Positions 45,838 through 55,271 of a stretch of 64,000 nucleotides of DNA are shown here, in pieces (position 1 is the stretch's first letter; each line of letters starts with the position of its first letter). Source of the DNA: Gammaproteobacteria bacterium (GTDB lineage Bacteria > Pseudomonadota > Gammaproteobacteria > Pseudomonadales > Azotimanducaceae); NCBI GenBank assembly GCA_002689445.1, contig NZGC01000081.1:144819-208818 (forward strand), in the 5' to 3' direction. A program made the position numbers and the translations under genes. The notes beneath the pieces are model-generated. The model saw only the letters and a list, made by a program, of their open reading frames with translations. It was not told where the DNA came from and did not search any database.

Positions 45838-46512
45838 ATGAACGATCAAAGTCTTATCCTACAACTCCAGCAAGTGCTCAACCGCACCCTACCCGATTGC
45901 GAGCTGAGCATTACGTCGCCACCCTTATGCCCAGAGCTTCGCTTGGCGCTCATTCATCCGGAGTTGTCAGAGGCACCTTTGCCTCATGAAGCCATGCTCA
46001 AGGTCCTAGAAACACCTGCTTACTGGTGCTTTTGCTGGGCAAGCGGCCAGGTATTGGCACAATATCTTCATCAAAATCCTGCTTGGGTGCGGGGCCGGCA
46101 GGTCATTGACTTTGGAGCGGGATCTGGGATCGTGGGTATCGCTGCAAAATTGGCAGGTGCAGAGACGGTCATTGCTGTTGACAATGATCCGGATGCGCTA
46201 GCGGCCTGCCGAGTTAATGCAGCGATTAACCAAGTCGACATCAAGACCCAAGCCGAGCTCCCACTGCATCCTGGCAAGGATGATCTGATCATCGCTGCAG
46301 ATGTTCTCTACGACCGTGACAATCTGCCGCTACTCGACATGCTGCCAGAGAGAGCTGACAAAGTGCTCATCGCTGACTCCCGAATCAAGCGCTTCGCGCA
46401 CCCGCTTTACCGAAAACTGGGGCAAAAGACGGCTACCACTTGGCCCGATCTTGAGGAGCACCCCGAGTATAATCGGGTCAGCATTTTTGAATCGAAGGGG
46501 GATATCCCCTAA
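45838..46512 (+). CDS. class I SAM-dependent methyltransferase (PrmA/ETFB-lysine methyltransferase-like)
   Basis: 224 residues from the ATG at 45838; an upstream in-frame start at 45679 adds about 53 residues that do not look like the family. VIDFGAGSGIVGIAA is the SAM motif and AADVLYDRDN the post-I motif. The group includes methyltransferases for ribosomal L11 and the ETF beta subunit; the latter fits the acyl-CoA dehydrogenase context. No clear SD precedes 45838. Confidence 0.82.
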   Translation: MNDQSLILQLQQVLNRTLPDCELSITSPPLCPELRLALIHPELSEAPLPHEAMLKVLETPAYWCFCWASGQVLAQYLHQNPAWVRGRQVIDFGAGSGIVGIAAKLAGAETVIAVDNDPDALAACRVNAAINQVDIKTQAELPLHPGKDDLIIAADVLYDRDNLPLLDMLPERADKVLIADSRIKRFAHPLYRKLGQKTATTWPDLEEHPEYNRVSIFESKGDIP

Positions 46513-46573
46513 CACGATAGCGGCACAGTTTTGGTCCGGACTCTGACATCAGGCTTACACTCCTCCCGAGATT

Positions 46574-47071
46574 CTAAAAATAATCTTCGAGATTTAGGGC
46601 GTAGCCCTGATCAACCTTTACCCCTTGACCATTATTGGTTTCTCGCGACATGACGGACAAAAATCCAGCACGAACCGCGACTTTGATCGCTCGCTCAGAT
46701 TGGTCTTTGGTTAACCAAAGAAGCAACTGATCACACCCTAATCGCTTGGCCACGGTCCCAGCATGAATCAGTAGTTTTCTGCCCAAACCTTGCTGCCGAT
46801 AATGCTCGGTCAAATACCAGACCAATAACTCGGCAAGCCGCTGACCCTCCATTAATGTGGATTGCATTGGTTGCACAGCGATGACGCCTTCAATGTGTTC
46901 CGCTTCCAGCACATAGACGTAGCAATCCTCACGCACCAAGCATTTCCTCCAATCCGGATTCTCCCCAGGCATGGCCGGTGCGAGCGCTCCGAAGGGTTGA
47001 CACTGCAACCCTTCTGCATCGGCAAGATCCGCTCTACGGACCCCTAGAGGCCTGTCAACTTTGACGGTCAA
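46574..47071 (-). CDS. GNAT N-acetyltransferase
   Basis: 165 residues; YRQQGLGRKLLIHAGTVAKR is the acetyl-CoA binding segment near 96. Start is TTG overlapping the LLM stop (TTGA). Substrate unknown. It is convergent with the methyltransferase gene. Confidence 0.8.
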   Translation of the reverse strand: MTVKVDRPLGVRRADLADAEGLQCQPFGALAPAMPGENPDWRKCLVREDCYVYVLEAEHIEGVIAVQPMQSTLMEGQRLAELLVWYLTEHYRQQGLGRKLLIHAGTVAKRLGCDQLLLWLTKDQSERAIKVAVRAGFLSVMSRETNNGQGVKVDQGYALNLEDYF

Positions 47072-48087
47072 CCAAGTACCAACTCAGCAATGGTGCGCAT
47101 CTGCTCAACATTCTTCGTGTTGACCAACAGCGATGTGACCGGCGAATCTCGCCAAGCGTCCAATCTGTCTCGGATTCGCTCGACTGGACCCACCAGCGAA
47201 ATTTCATCGGCAAAGCTCGACGGAACGGCTTGGAAGGCCTCATCCTTTTTACCCGCCAAGAACAAATCCTGGATCTCTCTCGCTTCCGCCTCAAATCCCA
47301 TACGCCCCATCAATTCGGTATGAAAATTTCGACTCTTAGCACCCATACCGCCGATATAAAGCGCAAGGCCATGCTTTATCGGAATCAGGCCTTGCTCTAC
47401 GTCGTCACAAATGATGACCGACAGTCCTTGCATAATCTCAAAGTGGGGTGGTCGGTTGGCGATCTGATCCGCGTAAACTTCTTGGCGATAAGGTGAGTAA
47501 TAAAGTGGCAACCAACCGTCAGCAATCTCAGCCGCCATGGTTACGTTCTTCGGGCCTTCAGCACCCAGAAAAATTGGCAGATCAGAACGCAAGGGATGAG
47601 TAATCGGCTTGAGTGGTTTACCCAAACCCCAAGCCCCATCGCCCGTATAAGGCAAGGGGTAATGCTCACCATCGCTTACCACTGGCGCCTCGCGGTTTAG
47701 CACTTGGCGAATGATGTCAACATACTCGCGCGTTCTCGACAGTGGCTTAGCGAAAGGTCTACCGTACCAGCCCTCAACCACCTGCGGTCCAGAGACTCCT
47801 AGCCCTAAAATCATACGGCCCTTCGACAAATGGTCCAACGTAAGCGCAGCCATAGCGGTCGCTGTTGGCGTACGAGCTGACAACTGGGCAACGGCCGTAC
47901 CGAGTCGAATTCGCTCAGTATGCGCGCCAATCCAGGATAGCGGCGTAAAGACGTCCGAGCCCCAAGCTTCAGCGGTAAAAATCGCGTCATAGCCCAATCG
48001 CTCGGCTTCCTGTGCAACCGATACCATCCGGGGGTCTGGTCCTGCGCCCCAATAACCCATTTGCATGCCCAGTTTTAGATCTTTCAT
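47068..48087 (-). CDS. LLM-class flavin/F420-dependent oxidoreductase
   Basis: 339 residues, paralogue of the LLM at 38.9 kb (shared AEAWGSDVFTPLSWIG and GLGVSGPQVVEGWYGRPFAKP). A strong site AGGAGCAACAAC precedes the ATG. GNAT follows with a TTGA overlap. Cofactor and substrate are not determinable. Confidence 0.88.
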   Translation of the reverse strand: MKDLKLGMQMGYWGAGPDPRMVSVAQEAERLGYDAIFTAEAWGSDVFTPLSWIGAHTERIRLGTAVAQLSARTPTATAMAALTLDHLSKGRMILGLGVSGPQVVEGWYGRPFAKPLSRTREYVDIIRQVLNREAPVVSDGEHYPLPYTGDGAWGLGKPLKPITHPLRSDLPIFLGAEGPKNVTMAAEIADGWLPLYYSPYRQEVYADQIANRPPHFEIMQGLSVIICDDVEQGLIPIKHGLALYIGGMGAKSRNFHTELMGRMGFEAEAREIQDLFLAGKKDEAFQAVPSSFADEISLVGPVERIRDRLDAWRDSPVTSLLVNTKNVEQMRTIAELVLG

Positions 48088-48297
48088 GTTGTTGCTCCTT
48101 TGCTCCTAGCGCCCCATCCTAACACGCTCTTTTTGGCAACGCGCGAGCTCCGATCCAGGTAAATATCGTCACTCACACTGATCAAAAGCGGTTCGATACC
48201 CACGAAAAACCCGTGATAAAATCCTGCAGAATCGTGGCGACCCAAGCGGCACACTGTTATGCTTACGCCCCAGCGGATGATCACAAAGAGACAAGGT

Positions 48298-48876
48298 ATG
48301 GCAGACGAAAAAGACACTCCAAAAAATGGTTCCGGCGGCATTATCGAGGAAAAACTGTTTAAGTCCCGCTCGATCTCAGTTTTCGGTTCCGTGGATGAAA
48401 AATTAGCCCGCAGCGTCAGTCAACAACTGTTGGCGTTATCTGCAGAGAGCGATGCGCCTATTACGCTGTACATCAGTTCACCCGGCGGACATGTAGAGTC
48501 TGGCGATGTCATTTACGACATGATCAAATTTGTAAAGCCGGAAGTTCGGGTCATTGGCACTGGCTGGGTGGCCAGTGCTGCTACCAACATTTACCTTGCG
48601 GCCAAAAAAGAAAACCGATTCTCGTTGCCTAACACTCGGTATCTCGTTCATCAGCCCTCTGGTGGTTCTCGAGGCAACGCCACAGACATCAAAATTCAGA
48701 TGGAAGAAATTTTAAAGACCAAAGAGCGCATCAATCGCATTATTTCAGAAGAGACAGGCCGCCCTCTCGAGCAAGTCGAGAAAGATACCGATAGGGATTA
48801 TTGGATGAGTGTTGATGAAGCCATTGAATACGGGATTGTCACAAAGGTCGTACACTCGATCAGCGAGCTAGATTAG
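48298..48876 (+). CDS. ClpP-family serine peptidase (stand-alone ClpP paralogue)
   Basis: 192 residues. The triad is complete with ClpP spacing: S93 in GWVASAAT, H118 in YLVHQPSGG (25 residues later), and D167 in TDRDYWMSVDEA (49 later). SSPGGHVESGD forms the oxyanion loop. GWVASAAT replaces the GxAASM of main ClpP, so this is a divergent paralogue; no clpX, clpA or tig is near. The ATG at 48298 has AAAGAGA at good distance; upstream starts at 48259 and 48277 lack one. It would form a barrel protease. Confidence 0.88.
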   Translation: MADEKDTPKNGSGGIIEEKLFKSRSISVFGSVDEKLARSVSQQLLALSAESDAPITLYISSPGGHVESGDVIYDMIKFVKPEVRVIGTGWVASAATNIYLAAKKENRFSLPNTRYLVHQPSGGSRGNATDIKIQMEEILKTKERINRIISEETGRPLEQVEKDTDRDYWMSVDEAIEYGIVTKVVHSISELD

Positions 48877-49125
48877 GCGTTCACGCTATCGGCCTCTGCG
48901 CCTCAGCAGTCTTGGCCGATGTTTCCGCGCTGACCTTCGGTGCGCTTGACGTTATTACCATCGCGGTTGGTATCATTATCCTCAATATCGGTGCAATTGA
49001 CGCCGGTCCGATAGACAGCGTTAACCCCCTCGCTGATGCGAAAATGTCCCTATCGCGAGCCATGGCAGAGGCCTGATTGCTACCTTTGCGAGGGGCGCCC
49101 TAACACAAACCAAGGGGATGCTCGT

Positions 49126-49569
49126 TCAGGCCTCAGGGGCCCTCGAAGTCAGCTTATAGAAACAGTAACCACCGGCGGCACCGGCAAACCCTTGCAAACA
49201 CAATCCGACCAGCGTTCGCGTGGGCGCAATACCCGACATCCCTAACAGCAGCTTTATCGCGACATGAATTGCGACCAATGCGACAAATCCGCCTACCAAA
49301 TATCCAAGCAACCGTGGCGCCGACGCCACCCTAATCACGCCTGCTGTAACAGGCAGCGCAATCAGATAAGCGACCGCAATCAAAGGCAGGTAAAGATTGG
49401 TCATATTGGCTATGTCGTGAATCGCTGTTTGCCAACGCTGGCTCAAGGTAATCTCGAACCCCATCCCGGTGACTGCGGCAATATTACCTTGTGAGATCAC
49501 AAGACAACCCACGAGATAAGCCATCAGTACGGCAGCGCTATAAGCCAACGGAATTTGTATGATTTTCAC
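49126..49569 (-). CDS. membrane protein of unknown function
   Basis: 147 residues with about four hydrophobic segments (8-30, 58-78, 87-107, 122-142). No known motif was recognised. A run of GAATGAACAAGTG precedes the start. It stands alone, 77 bases before the divergent sugar dehydrogenase. Confidence 0.65.
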   Translation of the reverse strand: MKIIQIPLAYSAAVLMAYLVGCLVISQGNIAAVTGMGFEITLSQRWQTAIHDIANMTNLYLPLIAVAYLIALPVTAGVIRVASAPRLLGYLVGGFVALVAIHVAIKLLLGMSGIAPTRTLVGLCLQGFAGAAGGYCFYKLTSRAPEA

Positions 49570-49697
49570 TTGTTCATTCTCCTAACCCGCGAACCTCTAG
49601 TGTAACTCAAAATGCGGCAGACACGACGACCCCGTGCAATTTTGCTATGATCCGCTTTCGCCTAATATTGAAATTATTGACCATCATCGGAGGCCAC

Positions 49698-50822
49698 GTG
49701 TTGAGAATCCTAGTTACATTCATGCTGTGTTTTATGCTACCTGCTCACGCTCAATACGAGAGCCGAATTGTCGCCGAGGGCTTCGCTTTTCCCTGGTCGA
49801 TGGCCTTTGTCGATGACCAAACTGCCTTGGTGGCAACTCGCAATGGTAGCCTTCATCGAATCGATATTGAGAGTGGCAAGCACACACCGATTACCGGAGG
49901 TCCAGAAACGTATGTTGAAAGTCAAGGCGGTTATTTTGATCTACTATTAGACCCCAATTTCAGCCAGAATCAGATGCTTTATCTTGCGCTGGCAGAGGGT
50001 CCACCCGAGTCCAATGCTACGGCGATTTACCGAGCTATCCTCGCTGACGGGGCGCTGACCCGTGTCACCCGCATTTTTAGGGTGGAACCCGCCAAGGATA
50101 CCGCTGCGCATTATGGCGGAAAACTTGCTTTTTTCACCGACGGAACCCTATTGCTGACCTCGGGCGACGGCTTTGAGTATCGTGAAGCATCACAAGACCC
50201 TTACAGTCAATTGGGCAAAATATTACGCATGAATCCCGACGGATCCCCGGCGGCTGATAATCCTTTCATCGATGGCAATCAAGGCGATCCTTATGTTTAT
50301 TCGTACGGCCATCGAAGCCCTCAAGGCTTGGCCGTTGATGCTGCCGGGCAGATTTGGATGCATGAACACGGCCCCCAAGGCGGTGACGAACTTAACCTGG
50401 TTCGTCCAGGTGCAAACTATGGCTGGCCTGCGACCTCTTTTGGGATCAACTACTCAGGCGCCAAAATAACGCCTCTGACCTCTGCAGAGGGTATCAACCC
50501 TCCTGTTACCTACTGGACGCCCAGTATCGCGCCTTCTCATTTAATGATCTATAGCGGCAGCTTATTTCCCGAATGGACAGACAGCCTATTCGTGAGCACA
50601 TTGGTTGATAACGATGTGAAGCGGTTAGTCATCAACGATGAGACGATTGTCTCGGAGGACGTCCTATTTGCTGAATTTGAGGCCCGAATCCGAGCCATCG
50701 TTGAAGGTCCTCAAGGTCAGCTGTATCTGCTTACCGACAGCGAGACTGGGCAGATCATCGAGATCGTGCCAAGCGTGCAAGACGACTCATCCGAAATGGA
50801 TAATCCAAGGGTGTCTGAGTAA
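49698..50822 (+). CDS. PQQ-dependent soluble aldose sugar dehydrogenase (glucose/sorbosone dehydrogenase family)
   Basis: 374 residues with a signal peptide (to about residue 20, PAHAQ). The six-bladed propeller shows YSYGHRSPQGLA (catalytic His), HEHGPQGGDELN and GANYGWP, as in E. coli YliI. GTG at 49698 follows GGAGG by four bases, and TTG at 49701 is also possible; the upstream ATG at 49647 lacks a site. It oxidises aldoses in the periplasm and passes electrons on. No PQQ biosynthesis gene is present. Confidence 0.88.
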   Translation: MLRILVTFMLCFMLPAHAQYESRIVAEGFAFPWSMAFVDDQTALVATRNGSLHRIDIESGKHTPITGGPETYVESQGGYFDLLLDPNFSQNQMLYLALAEGPPESNATAIYRAILADGALTRVTRIFRVEPAKDTAAHYGGKLAFFTDGTLLLTSGDGFEYREASQDPYSQLGKILRMNPDGSPAADNPFIDGNQGDPYVYSYGHRSPQGLAVDAAGQIWMHEHGPQGGDELNLVRPGANYGWPATSFGINYSGAKITPLTSAEGINPPVTYWTPSIAPSHLMIYSGSLFPEWTDSLFVSTLVDNDVKRLVINDETIVSEDVLFAEFEARIRAIVEGPQGQLYLLTDSETGQIIEIVPSVQDDSSEMDNPRVSE

Positions 50823-50914
50823 CCGCCACTAAGCGCCCGTCAGGCATCAGGACCAGGCCACGGCATCGTCAGTCGGCGCCTTCGATTAAGCTTGGAAATG
50901 AGTCGGGTCAAGTC

Positions 50915-51466
50915 TCAGTGGGGAAAATCAACACCAACCGGCTGCCAAGTCAAAGGATCGCCTCGATAACCCGGCAGCACCCCCTCTAGCCGCTGGGGTT
51001 GGATTCGCAGCAAAAGATAATCTTTAGGAAACTCGGGATACAACTTCGCCGTATCCGACGCTCGGCGCATGGTTTGTTTAGTTTTGGTATCCTCGATCAA
51101 GGTAGCCTCGCCCATAATCGAGACATAATTACGATGATCATCGCTAAAGTAATGTAAGGTCACCTTAGAATTTCCCCGAATTTCACTGACTTTTCGTGTC
51201 GAGGGTCGCGTCGCCACCCAAACCACAAAATCTTCGTCCGGAGGAAAAGCGTCCACTACCCGTGCTTTGGGTTGGCCGCCGCTGTCTATCGTAATCAAAC
51301 TGGGAAAGGCTGTCTGACCAATGACTGTGCGCGCCGCTTGAAGCACGTCTTGCGACGGATCTGCCGACGAAACGCCGAACCCTACCCCTAGACCAACTCC
51401 CAAGACTAACCGAAACGCGACCGCCTTCAGACTCGTGGATTTTTTGCTTGCGCTTTGGGTCCTCAT
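50915..51466 (-). CDS. secreted pyridoxamine 5'-phosphate oxidase-fold protein
   Basis: 183 residues. Basic head then a Gly/Val-rich signal peptide (to about residue 34) and a split-barrel flavin-binding domain (ARVVDAFPPDEDFVVWVATR, HYFSDDHRNYVSIMGEA). Close to general stress protein 26-like proteins, but exported, which is unusual as the flavin must be loaded outside or by Tat. ATG at 51466 is chosen over a TTG 18 bases upstream. Confidence 0.78.
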   Translation of the reverse strand: MRTQSASKKSTSLKAVAFRLVLGVGLGVGFGVSSADPSQDVLQAARTVIGQTAFPSLITIDSGGQPKARVVDAFPPDEDFVVWVATRPSTRKVSEIRGNSKVTLHYFSDDHRNYVSIMGEATLIEDTKTKQTMRRASDTAKLYPEFPKDYLLLRIQPQRLEGVLPGYRGDPLTWQPVGVDFPH

Positions 51467-51581
51467 GCACCGAGGCCCAACCAACGGTTATTCAACGGCA
51501 ATGCCAGCCAGGTCGAGGATTGCACCTGACTTTACCCACCTGCCGGTCGCAGTTTTATCGTTGCCTCTCGTACTATGGTCA

Positions 51582-51707
51582 CTATGTGATAGCCAATGCA
51601 GCCACGATTAACACGACCGTTAAAAGGCCGAAACCGGCCATCGTCCACGCCAATGATCGTATCGTTTTTCGATCGCTTTCCGCCGCTTCCTCAATACTGA
51701 TGCTCAT
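51582..51707 (-). CDS. 41-residue single-pass membrane protein
   Basis: 41 residues: an acidic head (SIEEAAESDRK) and one membrane segment (about residues 19-40). A good site GGGAG lies five bases before the ATG at 51707, better than for longer starts up to 51776. Family unknown; it lies between the secreted PPOX protein and the hydroxy-acid oxidase. Confidence 0.6.
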   Translation of the reverse strand: MSISIEEAAESDRKTIRSLAWTMAGFGLLTVVLIVAALAIT

Positions 51708-51810
51708 TTGCACTCCCGAATCCATTCTTTGTAAGCTCAATGTACTTAAACCTTGACGGGAGTCAAGCGTCACCACAGCAGGGACGCAGCTGACTTACAG
51801 GAAAGCCATT

Positions 51811-52884
51811 ATGCCGAGAAATACCTTTAAAACACTGCACGAATTTGTCAAAGCCGCTCGGCTGAATCTTAACCAAACGCATTGGGACTATTTGATTGGT
51901 GGCAGTGAAACCGAGACCACCCTCCTACGTAATCGGCAGGCCATTGAACAACGGGCCCTCATGCCGAAAGTGCTGAACGACGTTTCTGAGGTCAATACCC
52001 GCTCTGAACTGTTGGGTTGCCGTATGGCGATGCCAGTGATCTTAGCCCCCATTGGATCCCTGCAAGTCCTCGATCCTCAAGGCGGCGCGGGAGCAGCCTC
52101 TGCCGCCGCTGAGGCCAATGTCATGAGCTTTGCCAGTTCGGTGTGTGAGCCCGATCTTGAGACCATCGCCAAAGCTTCCAAGGCCGACAAGGTCTATCAG
52201 CTTTATGTCAGAGGAGATCAAACCTGGGTCGACGACCTGATCCATCGTGTGATTGCAGCAAGCTACCGGGGCCTCTGTTTAACCGTTGATACCGCCGTAC
52301 TCAGTCGTCGTGAGCGCGATATTGCCAAGCGGGTGGTCCCCACCTCACAAGCCTCTCCCGGCGATTTTCGATACCAAGCGAAGCTGGCCTGGAGTGATGT
52401 TGCTCGGATCAAGCAAGAATTTGACCTACCATTAATTGTTAAAGGTATTAACCATCCGGATGATGCCAAACGCGCGATCGACCTCGGTGTCGAAGTGATC
52501 TACGTATCTAATCATGGCGGAAGGCAGCTCGATCATGGCCTGGGGAGCCTCGATTTACTGACTGATATTAAAGCCGCTGTCCTAGATCAAGCCGAAGTAA
52601 TTATTGACGGCGGCTTTTACCGAGGCACTGATATTGTAAAAGCCCTGGCTTTGGGGGCAGATGCGGTAGGACTCGGACGATTGCAAGGCTGGGCGCTAGC
52701 CGCGGGTGGTCCTGAGGCGCTTACTTCCTGCTTACAGATTTTGCACAAAGAATTGGTCGAAGCGCTTGCGCTTTGTGGGCTTACCGATATTTCAGAAGTT
52801 CATCCTGAACTCGTTCGACCGGCCACCCAAGTCTCAGCAGCATCCGCGCTTTCCGCGTTTCCGCTTCTTAATGAGGGATACTAG
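51811..52884 (+). CDS. FMN-dependent alpha-hydroxy-acid oxidase/dehydrogenase
   Basis: 357 residues, TIM barrel of the lactate/glycolate/mandelate oxidase family. VSNHGGRQLDHG contains the catalytic His and substrate Arg; LIVKGINHPDDA holds the FMN Lys and DGGFYRGTDIVKAL the phosphate loop (Phe-Tyr in place of Val-Arg). It oxidises a 2-hydroxy acid to the oxoacid. AGGAAAGCC precedes the ATG. It converges on the DedA fusion gene. Confidence 0.92.
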   Translation: MPRNTFKTLHEFVKAARLNLNQTHWDYLIGGSETETTLLRNRQAIEQRALMPKVLNDVSEVNTRSELLGCRMAMPVILAPIGSLQVLDPQGGAGAASAAAEANVMSFASSVCEPDLETIAKASKADKVYQLYVRGDQTWVDDLIHRVIAASYRGLCLTVDTAVLSRRERDIAKRVVPTSQASPGDFRYQAKLAWSDVARIKQEFDLPLIVKGINHPDDAKRAIDLGVEVIYVSNHGGRQLDHGLGSLDLLTDIKAAVLDQAEVIIDGGFYRGTDIVKALALGADAVGLGRLQGWALAAGGPEALTSCLQILHKELVEALALCGLTDISEVHPELVRPATQVSAASALSAFPLLNEGY

Positions 52885-52941
52885 GTAGATTAACCTCACC
52901 ACCTAGAGATGCCGCAGCTTTCAGGACCTGCGCTTGACCCA

Positions 52942-55095
52942 CTAATCACCCCGCCTGAAACGATGATATCGCGTCAGCCAAGGCATCAACCACTCCGGCT
53001 TGCGCGCCTTTTGCCAAGCGCCAGCAGTGAACTTATTCATCTCACTCCAAGTGGGATAGATATGAATCGTGGCAAGAATTTTTCTTAAACCCAGCCCGTG
53101 CTTCATCGCCAAGACGAATTCAGCAATCGTCTCTCCGGCATGAGCACTGACAATGGTAACGCCAAGAATTTTATCGGAGCCCGGCTTTGTTAGCACCTTG
53201 ACGAAGCCTCGCCGTTCCCGCTCAGCAATGGCTCGATCTAACTCTGCAATGTCAAAACGGGTGACCTCTACCGCGATCCCTTGTTCTTTAGCCTCAGCTT
53301 CATTCAGCCCCACTCTTGCCACCTCAGGACTTGAAAAAGTGCACCAAGGTATCACCCGTTCGTCGATTTTAAACCGCCTAAAGGTTCCAAATAAGGCATT
53401 AACGGCGGCATACCATGCCATATGCGAGGCTGTGTGCGTTAGCTGATAACGTCCCGCGACATCACCAACAGCATAGATGTTGGTAAAATTAGTTCGAAGA
53501 TACGGGTCAACCGCGATTTGACCTCGCTCGGTGAGCTTGATCCCTAAGTCCTCAAGACCGAACCCTGTGACTCGTGGCCTACGTCCTGCAGCAAACAAGA
53601 CAGCATCACAAACCACCGTTTTATCAGGTTCCGAATCAGCTGCCATCTCAACAGGTGCAATCGTTAAAGTAACGGCTGTATCAGTCACGGCTGATATCAG
53701 TCGGTGCCCCAGATGCAATTCGACCCCTTCGGATGTCATCACTTCGCTCATGACTTCAGCAACATCTCCGTCTTCTCGAATCATGATTCTCGGCATCATT
53801 TCGATTAACGTGACCTTAGATCCTAGCCTAGAAAATGACTGGGCGAGCTCGACGCCAATGGGCCCGCCCCCGACGACGGCCAATCGCGGGGGTAATTCAG
53901 ACAACGACCAAATGGTCTCAGAGCTGAAACAACGCGCCGAATCTAAGCCGTCGATATCGGGAATAATGGGCGCTGCTCCCGTCGCCAAAACAATCGAGCG
54001 CGTTGTCAGCACTTCCCCATTTACTTCTACCTCGTAGGGTGTTTTAACCCTTCCGTGCCCTAGACGAACATCGACCCCTAAATCTCGGTACCTTTCTGGA
54101 GAATCATTGGGCCGTATGGTTTCAATGGCGGCATCAACCCCCGCCATGACTTTTGCAAAATCGACTTTTTTCCCATCGACAGAAATGCCTAACCGTTCAC
54201 TGCGATCGATTTCGGACGCTAGACGGGCGCTGGTAATCAAAGCTTTGCTGGGAACACAGCCACTGTTCAAACAATCTCCACCCATCTCGTTGGATTCGAT
54301 GAGCGTGACTTCAGCTTTTACCGTCGCACCAATCAGGGCTGTCACCAAGCCTCCAGAGCCTGCTCCAATGACCACCAGATCTCGATCGAAGCGCTTGGGC
54401 TTAGGGTAACCCCGGTATTGCCGCCGAGTCTCAAGCGCATTCAGCAATGCCTTCATCAGCCAAGGCAACAGAGCAAGCAGCAAAAGCGATGCGAGCAGCG
54501 CGGGCGATAAGATACCTGCAGGACTGCTGAGGTCTGACAGTTGCACACCCGCGTTAACGTAGATCGCTGTGCCCGGCAGCATCCCCAACTGCGATACCCA
54601 AAAAAACGTGGTAGCCGGCATCCGGGTCAGGCCCATCACTAAATTGATCACAAAAAAAGGAATCGCCGGCACCAATCTCAGAGAAAACAGATAACGAGCA
54701 CCATCTTTGGTCACCCCTTCATCAATAACTGCAACCCAAGAATCGAATCGCTTGGCAATTGACGCTCTAAACAAGAACCGGGAGAACAACATAGCGAGTG
54801 TTGCACCCAGGGTCGAGGCGAAAGAGACCGCAATGAGCCCCCACCAAAACCCGAACAACCCGCCAGCCAACAGGGTTAAAATCGCGGCCCCAGGCAGCGA
54901 TAATGCTGTCAGCAGAATGTATCCGCCCACAAACAGCAAAGTGCCCAGTAGCGGCTCCTCTTGCATCCAATTTTGCAAGGCCTTCTGGCCTGACTTGACC
55001 GATTCAAAACTCAGCGCCTCTAGACCACCTGCTGCAAAAAAAATAGCTGCTGCAACCAACAACAACAGCAATAGCCCTATTTTCGTCCAACCCAT
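52942..55095 (-). CDS. DedA/VTT-domain and mercuric reductase-like flavoprotein fusion
   Basis: 717 residues. Residues 1-220 are a membrane VTT (TVP38/DedA-like) domain with LAGGLFGFWWG and SLRLVPAIPFFV motifs. Residues 237-717 are a class I pyridine nucleotide-disulphide oxidoreductase: GAGSGGL FAD site, redox CLNSGC (C275, C280), VVGGGPIGVE NAD site, and a C-terminal dimer domain ending HIYPTWSEM. There is no heavy-metal HMA domain and no C-terminal Cys pair of MerA. The fusion would place a disulphide reductase at the membrane. It is a known domain combination in some marine bacteria, with unclear function. Confidence 0.9.
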   Translation of the reverse strand: MGWTKIGLLLLLLVAAAIFFAAGGLEALSFESVKSGQKALQNWMQEEPLLGTLLFVGGYILLTALSLPGAAILTLLAGGLFGFWWGLIAVSFASTLGATLAMLFSRFLFRASIAKRFDSWVAVIDEGVTKDGARYLFSLRLVPAIPFFVINLVMGLTRMPATTFFWVSQLGMLPGTAIYVNAGVQLSDLSSPAGILSPALLASLLLLALLPWLMKALLNALETRRQYRGYPKPKRFDRDLVVIGAGSGGLVTALIGATVKAEVTLIESNEMGGDCLNSGCVPSKALITSARLASEIDRSERLGISVDGKKVDFAKVMAGVDAAIETIRPNDSPERYRDLGVDVRLGHGRVKTPYEVEVNGEVLTTRSIVLATGAAPIIPDIDGLDSARCFSSETIWSLSELPPRLAVVGGGPIGVELAQSFSRLGSKVTLIEMMPRIMIREDGDVAEVMSEVMTSEGVELHLGHRLISAVTDTAVTLTIAPVEMAADSEPDKTVVCDAVLFAAGRRPRVTGFGLEDLGIKLTERGQIAVDPYLRTNFTNIYAVGDVAGRYQLTHTASHMAWYAAVNALFGTFRRFKIDERVIPWCTFSSPEVARVGLNEAEAKEQGIAVEVTRFDIAELDRAIAERERRGFVKVLTKPGSDKILGVTIVSAHAGETIAEFVLAMKHGLGLRKILATIHIYPTWSEMNKFTAGAWQKARKPEWLMPWLTRYHRFRRGD

Positions 55096-55271
55096 TTGCT
55101 TCTCGATCTTGAAAGCCCGCTATTCTACGCCATCTTTGGATCTCAAGGGCCCCGTACCGATCTATTTCTGAATTTTTGAGCTACGCTTATGAAAAAGAGA
55201 TGCCAGTCTGCGCCAACGGCTGCGGGCTATGCCTCGATTCTTGATACAATTTCCCTTTTGGAGTCACCCCC

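Noticed and set aside
53531-54037. A plus-strand open frame inside the DedA fusion gene
   Set aside because: Antisense to conserved flavoprotein domains; Ser/Thr-rich translation typical of a shadow frame.
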